Below are positions 32,489 through 37,308 of a stretch of DNA of 37,308 nucleotides, piece after piece; the stretch's first letter is position 1; the number at the start of each line of letters is the position of its first letter. Made by a program: the position numbers and the translations under genes. The notes beneath the pieces are model-generated. The model was not told the origin of the DNA and made no database searches. It saw only the letters and a list, made by a program, of their open reading frames with translations. The DNA comes from an uncultured Paracoccaceae bacterium (GTDB lineage Bacteria; Pseudomonadota; Alphaproteobacteria; Rhodobacterales; Rhodobacteraceae): assembly GCA_937916485.1 (NCBI GenBank), contig CALFSV010000214.1:1-37308 (forward strand). The letters run 5' to 3'.

Positions 32489-33277
32489 ATGAAGAGCATT
32501 CTGACACTGGCCGTCGTCGCGGCAGGCCTTGCAACCCAGGGCATGGCTGGTGGCCATCTGCCCGATATGGGCGGACAGGAAATCGTGGTCGTGACCGAGA
32601 ACGCCTATCCGCCGCTCCAGTTTCTGGACGGCGACGGCATTGCTATCGGCTGGGAATACGACGCCATGGCCGAGATTGCCAAGCGGCTGAACCTGACCGT
32701 GACCTATGAGAACATCTCCTGGGACGCGATGATCCCGGCGGTCAGCGAAGGCCAGTTCGACATGGGCATGACCGGCATCACCATCCGTGAGGATCGGGCC
32801 GAGGTCGTCGACTTTTCGGACAGCTACATGACCAGCCAGATGGTGATGATGGTGCGTGGCGATGAAGAGCGGTTCACCGATGCCGCCTCTTTCGCCGCCG
32901 ATCCAGACCTGCTGATGGCCGCCCAGCCTGGCACGACACCCTTCTACGTGGGCGTCTACGATGTGCTGGACGGCAATGAAGCCAACCCGCGCATCCAGCT
33001 GATGGAGACGTTCGGGGCCACGGTTCAGGCGCTGATTGCGGGCGACGTGGACCTGATCCTGACAGATGGTACGGCTGGCAATGGCTATGTTGATGCCTCT
33101 GATGGTGGGTTGAAACTGATTGGCGAACCCTTGGGCACTGAGGACTTCGGCTTTATCTTTCCCAAGGGATCGGCGTTCGTGGAGCCGATCAATGCCGCCA
33201 TCGCCTCAATGGCCGAGGACGGAACGCTTGACGCGCTCAACACCCGCTGGTTCCTCGAGTACAAGCTGGGCGAATGA
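32489..33277 (+). CDS. Polar amino-acid ABC transporter substrate-binding protein (family 3)
   Basis: 262 aa from the ATG at 32489 (GGGGAG upstream; the frame opens earlier but lacks a signal sequence there). Signal peptide [21 protein letters not shown]. The mature protein has the family 3 pattern [35 protein letters not shown], an [24 protein letters not shown] segment whose Arg binds the ligand carboxylate, and [15 protein letters not shown] near the C terminus. It captures an amino acid in the periplasm for the permease encoded next. Confidence 0.92.
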   Translation: MKSILTLAVVAAGLATQGMAGGHLPDMGGQEIVVVTENAYPPLQFLDGDGIAIGWEYDAMAEIAKRLNLTVTYENISWDAMIPAVSEGQFDMGMTGITIREDRAEVVDFSDSYMTSQMVMMVRGDEERFTDAASFAADPDLLMAAQPGTTPFYVGVYDVLDGNEANPRIQLMETFGATVQALIAGDVDLILTDGTAGNGYVDASDGGLKLIGEPLGTEDFGFIFPKGSAFVEPINAAIASMAEDGTLDALNTRWFLEYKLGE

Positions 33278-33281
33278 GGTG

Positions 33282-33297
33282 CGGGCCTGAGGGCCCG
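33282..33297 (+). terminator. Hairpin between binding-protein and permease genes
   Basis: CGGGCC-TGAG-GGCCCG, a perfect 6-bp stem directly after the stop at 33277 and 18 bp before the permease ATG. It is placed like the hairpin in the nucleoside operon and may reduce downstream expression or protect the upstream message. Confidence 0.5.
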
Positions 33298-33314
33298 GCC
33301 GGGAAGAGGCACGG

Positions 33315-34112
33315 ATGATCCCAACCTCTCCCAATGATGAGGACTTTCCCTGGTGGCTGCTCATCGTGGTGGCCATCGGGGCATGGCTTTTCTGGCGGGT
33401 CCTGTCGGACGATACCTACACCCAGGTGCTGTCGACCCTGTCCCGGGGTATCATGATCACGATCGTCGTGACCCTGATCGCCTATTTCGGGGCTTGTGTC
33501 TTGGGCCTTGCCCTTGCCATGGCGGCCCTGTCCCGGTCCATCTGGCTGCGCCAGGCGTCGCGGCTTTATGTTGAGGTGATGCGGGGCATCCCGATCATCG
33601 TGCTCCTGCTCTACGTCGCCTTCGTCCTTGCACCTGCCCTGGTGGCATTCTGGAATTGGGCAACGGGCCCCTTGGGATGGGAGCCGATCCGGGGCCGCGA
33701 CTTTCCCTTGTTGTGGCGGGCGGTGATTGCCCTGACACTGGCCTATGCGTCGTTCCTGGCCGAAGTTTTTCGCGCCGGATTGCAATCGGTGGACAAGGGC
33801 CAGATCGAGGCGGCCGAAGCGCTGGGCCTGAACCGCTGGCAGCGGTTTCGCCATATCGTGTTCCCGCAGGCCTTCCGCACGATCCTGCCGCCCCTGGGCA
33901 ATGACTTTGTCGCCATGGTCAAGGATTCCTCGCTGGTCAGCGTTTTGGGGGTGACCGACATCACTCAGCTGGGCAAGGTCACGGCGGCGGGGAACTTCCG
34001 GTATTTCGAGACCTACAATGTGGTGGCTTTGATCTACCTGACGATGACGATCGGTTTGTCCCTAATTCTGCGCCGGCTGGAAAAGCGGCTGCGTGCCAAG
34101 GATGCCCGGTGA
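33315..34112 (+). CDS. Amino-acid ABC transporter permease (GlnP/HisM family)
   Basis: 265 aa with about five helices. The N-terminal helix is WWLLIVVAIGAWLFW. VEVMRGIPIIVLLLYVAFV is the His/Glu/Gln/Arg-opine permease signature. The EAA loop EAAEALGLNRWQRFRHIVFPQA (about 174-195) docks the ATPase, followed by LPPLGNDFVAMVKDSSLVSVLGV. It imports a polar amino acid together with the preceding binding protein. No ATPase gene lies next to it: the following gene is a peptidase, so the ATP-binding subunit must be encoded elsewhere or shared. Confidence 0.92.
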   Translation: MIPTSPNDEDFPWWLLIVVAIGAWLFWRVLSDDTYTQVLSTLSRGIMITIVVTLIAYFGACVLGLALAMAALSRSIWLRQASRLYVEVMRGIPIIVLLLYVAFVLAPALVAFWNWATGPLGWEPIRGRDFPLLWRAVIALTLAYASFLAEVFRAGLQSVDKGQIEAAEALGLNRWQRFRHIVFPQAFRTILPPLGNDFVAMVKDSSLVSVLGVTDITQLGKVTAAGNFRYFETYNVVALIYLTMTIGLSLILRRLEKRLRAKDAR

Positions 34113-34133
34113 CGGTTCGGGCCCTTCGTGAGG

Positions 34134-34155
34134 CCCCTCCGGGGGGAGTATTTTT
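34134..34155 (+). terminator. Terminator after the amino-acid permease gene
   Basis: CCCC (34134-34137) pairs with the G-run at 34141-34146 across a short loop, followed by AGTATTTTTG. A GC stem plus U5 is a standard intrinsic terminator, 21 nt past the stop. The following GACAAAGCGAAGG resembles the tail of a terminator-like element I recall as recurring in Rhodobacteraceae. Confidence 0.65.
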
Positions 34156-34227
34156 GACAAAGCGAAGGGGAGGTGTGGCGCTGTGTGCCGCGCGGACCTA
34201 GGTATGAGCCAACAAGGAGAGCCTGCG

Positions 34228-36255
34228 ATGACCAACCCGCTTTTGACCGACTGGATGACACCCTTTGGACTGCCCCCCTTTGATCTGATTGCGGATACCG
34301 ATTTTGCGCCTGCCGTCGAAGAGGCATTGGCAGAGGCACGGGCGGCCGTGGCTGCGATTGCCGAGGCGGGGGCCGAGCCGACGTTCGCCAATACGATTGA
34401 GGCGCTGGAGCTGGCGGACGCCCGGCTGGGCCAGGTCCTGTCCGCGTTCTGGGCACTGGCCGGTGCTGACAGCAATCCGGCCCGCGAGGCCTTGCAGCGC
34501 GAATTTGCACCGCTCTTGTCGGCCTACGGGTCGGAGGTGTCGTCGAATGCCGCCCTGTTTGCCCGGATTGAGGCCCTTTGGGAGAACCGGGAGGCGCTGG
34601 ATCTGACCCCTGAGCAGGCCCGTGTCCTGATGCTTACCCGGCGCGGTTTTGTCCGCCAGGGCGCGCAGCTGACGGGCGACGCGGCAGAGCGGCTGAAGGC
34701 GGTGAAGTCCCGGCTGGCCGTGCTGGGGACGCAGTTCACCCAGAACCTGCTTGCCGATGAGCGGGACTGGATGATGCCGCTGGCCGAGGCCGATTTGGCA
34801 GGCTTGCCTGACTTTGTCGTGGCGAGCGCCCGGGCGGCAGGTACCGAAAAGGGGGCGGACGGCCCGGTGGTGACCCTGTCGCGGTCCCTGATCGTGCCGT
34901 TCCTGCAGTTTTCCCCGCGCCGGGATCTGCGCAAGCGTGCCTATGAGGCCTGGGTCGCCCGAGGCGAGAATGGCGGCGAGACGGACAATCGCGCCATCGC
35001 CGCCGAGACGCTGAAGCTGCGGGAGGAGCGGGCACAGCTTTTGGGTTATGCCAGTTTTGCTGATTACAAGCTTGAGACCGAGATGGCCGGCACGCCGGCG
35101 GCGGTTCGCGACCTTCTGATGCAGGTCTGGACGCCTGCCCGGGCCGCCGCCGAGGCCGATGCGACCGTTTTGGAGCAGATGCTATTGGCCGACGGCGAAG
35201 CTGGCCCGCTGGAGCCTTGGGACTGGCGCTACTATTCGGAGAAGCGTCGCCAGGCGGAGCGTGACCTCGATGAAGTGGCGCTGAAGCCCTATTTGCAGCT
35301 GGACCGGATGATCGAGGCGGCCTTTGCCTGCGCCAACCGCCTGTTTGGCCTGGAGTTCACCGAGATCGAGGCCCCCCGCTATCACCCTGATGTCCGTCTT
35401 TGGGAGGTCCGCCGCGATGGGGCACATGTCGCTGTGTTCATTGGCGATTACTTTGCCCGTGGGTCAAAGCGGTCGGGTGCCTGGTGTTCGGCGATGCGCA
35501 GCCAGCAACGCCTCGCCGCGGACCTGCGCCCCCATGTGATCAACGTCTGCAATTTTGCCAAGCCTTCGCCGGGTGAACCGGCCCTGTTGTCCTATGACGA
35601 TGCCCGGACCCTGTTTCACGAGTTTGGCCATGCTCTGCACCAGATGCTGTCGGATGTGACCTACGAATCCATTTCGGGCACCTCCGTGGCCCGCGACTTC
35701 GTAGAGCTGCCCAGCCAGCTTTATGAGCACTGGCTTGAGGTGCCCGAGGTTCTCGAAGAATTTGCCACCCATGCCGAGACCGGCGCGCCGATGCCGCGTG
35801 ACATGCTGGACCGGATGCTGGCGGCTTCGACCTATGACATGGGCTTTCAGACGGTTGAATATGTCGCCTCTGCCCTTGTTGACCTCGCCTTCCATGAGGG
35901 TCCTGCGCCAGCGGACCCGATGCAGAAGCAGGCCGAGGTGCTTGCGGGCATCGGCATGCCCCATGCCATCCGCATGCGCCATGCCACCCCGCATTTTGCC
36001 CATGTCTTTGCCGGCGACGGCTATTCCAGCGGCTACTACAGCTACATGTGGTCCGAGGTCATGGACGCCGATGCCTTTGCCGCCTTTGAAGAGGCGGGCG
36101 ATCCTTTTGATCCTGCCTTGGCCAGGAAGCTGGAAGAGACCGTTCTGTCGTCTGGTGGATCCGTGGATGCAGCAGAGCTTTACACTGCTTTCCGGGGGCG
36201 GATGCCGGGGGTCGAGGCCTTGTTGAAGGGCAGGGGCCTGTTGGACGCCGCCTGA
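34228..36255 (+). CDS. M3-family zinc oligopeptidase (Dcp/OpdA-like)
   Basis: 675 aa from the ATG at 34228 (AAGGAGAG upstream; 15 earlier in-frame residues are rejected). The zinc site is H464-E465-F-G-H468 in ARTLFHEFGHALHQML, with the third ligand E493 in RDFVELPSQLYEHW, the spacing of M3A thimet-type peptidases. The C-terminal YSSGYYSYMWSEVMDADAF is also typical. The N-terminal two-thirds is the helical lid that restricts access to short peptides. No signal peptide, so it is cytoplasmic. It recycles peptides and probably acts as a dipeptidyl carboxypeptidase or oligopeptidase A. It is convergent with the CDF transporter, with seven bases between the stops. Confidence 0.92.
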   Translation: MTNPLLTDWMTPFGLPPFDLIADTDFAPAVEEALAEARAAVAAIAEAGAEPTFANTIEALELADARLGQVLSAFWALAGADSNPAREALQREFAPLLSAYGSEVSSNAALFARIEALWENREALDLTPEQARVLMLTRRGFVRQGAQLTGDAAERLKAVKSRLAVLGTQFTQNLLADERDWMMPLAEADLAGLPDFVVASARAAGTEKGADGPVVTLSRSLIVPFLQFSPRRDLRKRAYEAWVARGENGGETDNRAIAAETLKLREERAQLLGYASFADYKLETEMAGTPAAVRDLLMQVWTPARAAAEADATVLEQMLLADGEAGPLEPWDWRYYSEKRRQAERDLDEVALKPYLQLDRMIEAAFACANRLFGLEFTEIEAPRYHPDVRLWEVRRDGAHVAVFIGDYFARGSKRSGAWCSAMRSQQRLAADLRPHVINVCNFAKPSPGEPALLSYDDARTLFHEFGHALHQMLSDVTYESISGTSVARDFVELPSQLYEHWLEVPEVLEEFATHAETGAPMPRDMLDRMLAASTYDMGFQTVEYVASALVDLAFHEGPAPADPMQKQAEVLAGIGMPHAIRMRHATPHFAHVFAGDGYSSGYYSYMWSEVMDADAFAAFEEAGDPFDPALARKLEETVLSSGGSVDAAELYTAFRGRMPGVEALLKGRGLLDAA

Positions 36256-36262
36256 GGCAAGC

Positions 36263-37177
36263 CTAGCTCGCCCGGGGATCCTCGGGGTGCCGTTGCACCC
36301 CGACGGGGTCCTTGTGGATCAGCACATCCGCCCTTGGATACTGGGCGATGATTGCCCGCCTTAGCGCGGCACCTACGCTGTGCGCTTCATCAAGCGTCTG
36401 GCGTCCGTCAAGCTCTATGTGCAGGTTGACGAAGACCCGGCTGCCAGCGACCCGCGTCTTGAGGTCATGATGTCCCATGACGCCGGGAAAATCGGCGGCG
36501 ATGGCCGAGATGCCAGCGATCAGTTCGGGGTCGGCGCGCCGGTCCATCAGCGCGTCCCAGGCCCCGCGCCCGATCCGCCAGGCGCCAAGGGCCATGATGG
36601 CCGCCGCGATCAGGGCGACGACCGAATCGATCTGCCCAAGCCCGAACCGTGCCGAGGCCCAAAGCGCCAGCAGGGCCCCGGCATTGGGGATCAGGTCACC
36701 GACATAGTGAAGGGAATCAGCCGCTACGACCCGGTTGCCGGTCAGCCGTGCCACCCGGCGCTGCCAAAGCACCAGGGCGATTGTGATCACGATCGAAAAG
36801 ATGATCACGACCATGCCAGCCCCTTCGGAGGTCAGCTCTACCGTTGTGTCCGAGACAAGCCTTTGCAGCGCTGCGCCCGCGATCACCAAGGCAGAAATCG
36901 TGATAAAGACCGATTGCCCCAGGGCGGCCAGATCCTCGGCCGAAGAGTGTCCGAAGGCGTGATCCTCATCTGCGGGCTTGGCTGCATAGGCAATCGCGGC
37001 CAGTCCGCCCAGTGACATGAGCAGATCGAGGCCCGAATCGGCGAGTGTCGCGGCGATCGACAACGACCCTGTGACCGAAAGGGCCCAAAGCTTGGCCACC
37101 ACCAGGACAAGCGCCACGGTGACAGACAGGAGTCCTGCCGACAGGTTCAGGCGTGTCTGTGAATGATCCGGCGACAT
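36263..37177 (-). CDS. Cation diffusion facilitator (FieF/CDF family) metal efflux protein
   Basis: 304 aa, six hydrophobic helices then a cytoplasmic ferredoxin-like domain. The intramembrane metal site is complete: D47 and D51 in LADSGLDLL, H157 and D161 in ADSLHYVGDLIPN. A second acidic/His stretch DEDHAFGHSSAED (about 70-82) matches the family. The C-terminal region (GHHDLKTRVAGSRVFVNLHIELD) carries the usual His ligands. D-x3-D/H-x3-D suggests Zn, Fe or Mn export by proton antiport; which metal is not clear. Upstream lies a 3 x 17-bp tandem repeat. Confidence 0.92.
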   Translation of the reverse strand: MSPDHSQTRLNLSAGLLSVTVALVLVVAKLWALSVTGSLSIAATLADSGLDLLMSLGGLAAIAYAAKPADEDHAFGHSSAEDLAALGQSVFITISALVIAGAALQRLVSDTTVELTSEGAGMVVIIFSIVITIALVLWQRRVARLTGNRVVAADSLHYVGDLIPNAGALLALWASARFGLGQIDSVVALIAAAIMALGAWRIGRGAWDALMDRRADPELIAGISAIAADFPGVMGHHDLKTRVAGSRVFVNLHIELDGRQTLDEAHSVGAALRRAIIAQYPRADVLIHKDPVGVQRHPEDPRAS

Positions 37178-37231
37178 GGGGGCCTCGTTTGATGCGAGTC
37201 TCTCCTGCTACGCGCCTGCGCCTCTGCGGGC

Positions 37232-37282
37232 AAGCCCAGTCCCGTATCAAGCCTAGTCCCGTATCAAGCTTAGTCCCGTATC
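37232..37282. repeat. 17-bp direct repeat, three adjacent copies
   Basis: Units AAGCCCAGTCCCGTATC (37232-37248), AAGCCTAGTCCCGTATC (37249-37265) and AAGCTTAGTCCCGTATC (37266-37282) follow each other without spacers. Each differs from the next by one base. They lie 55 bp upstream of the CDF start codon. Slippage-type expansion, or repeated protein-binding sites, would both fit. Confidence 0.85.
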
Positions 37283-37308
37283 TCGTCGGCTTCGACACCC
37301 CACAGGGC
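37270..37308 (-). CDS. Possible C-terminal end of a gene continuing past the right edge
   Basis: Reading the minus strand inward from 37308 gives ALWGVEADEIRD and then TAA at 37272-37270. The ending looks protein-like and the same-strand position ahead of the CDF gene is plausible, but twelve codons are too few to identify. The stop codon lies in the first-read copy of the 17-bp repeat. Confidence 0.3.
   Translation of the reverse strand, partial: ALWGVEADEIRD

Noticed and set aside
37232..37282. A CRISPR array
   Set aside because: The repeats are directly adjacent with no spacers, only 17 bp long, and no cas genes are near.

Overview
The window looks like a chromosomal segment of a marine-type Rhodobacteraceae (Alphaproteobacteria, Rhodobacterales). 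It is GC-rich throughout. Gene content and order match that group: lpoA/rsmI/yraN/gshB, glnD-murJ-trpS, tsaB-rimI, coaBC-dut-hesA, an RpoHII-type sigma factor, TIGR02186+TSUP, and a luxR-luxI pair. I saw no tRNA, rRNA, CRISPR array, insertion sequence or prophage. The assignment is inferred from protein features and context, not from a database search.

Layout. (1) 1-1300: a quorum-sensing locus on the minus strand. It holds a small conserved-looking ORF, a LuxR-type regulator and the first 71 codons of an acyl-homoserine-lactone synthase cut by the left edge, with a perfect CtrA-type half-site pair (TTAA-N7-TTAA) upstream. (2) 1369-3041: TIGR02186 protein plus TSUP exporter. (3) 3124-8650: a minus-strand purine nucleoside operon in the order binding protein, hairpin, ATPase, two permeases, purine nucleoside phosphorylase. 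(4) 8842-10490: nfuA-like, tsaB and rimI (Fe-S delivery, tRNA t6A, acetylation). (5) 10671-14066: small secreted protein, a structured 386-bp intergenic stretch, universal stress protein, OsmC protein, class IV aminotransferase and a VOC protein. (6) 14222-23153: trpS, a rhomboid fold lacking its catalytic residues, murJ, glnD, lpoA-like lipoprotein, rsmI and yraN. (7) 23227-27854: gshB, a comM/yifB gene broken by one in-frame TAA, a GST with a C-terminal cysteine module, a histidine phosphatase and cobU. (8) 27953-32425: a plus-strand run of rpoH (RpoHII type), ChaN-like protein, coaBC, dut and a membrane-anchored ThiF/MoeB-type enzyme. (9) 32489-37177: amino-acid ABC binding protein and permease with no ATPase beside them, an M3 oligopeptidase and a CDF metal transporter. 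The right edge carries a 3 x 17-bp tandem repeat and perhaps the last codons of another gene.

How the genes work together. Most clusters are tightly packed with 1-17 nt overlaps (ATGA, TAATG), which suggests translational coupling. In both binding-protein transporters a GC-rich hairpin sits between the binding-protein gene and the next gene. That would give more binding protein than membrane components.

No clearly unprecedented system is visible. The most useful observations are the nonsense codon in comM below a CtrA-like box, the CtrA-type box at the quorum-sensing locus, the two G-U-tolerant hairpins in the large intergenic gap, and the ECF-like promoter with twin dyads ahead of rpoH.
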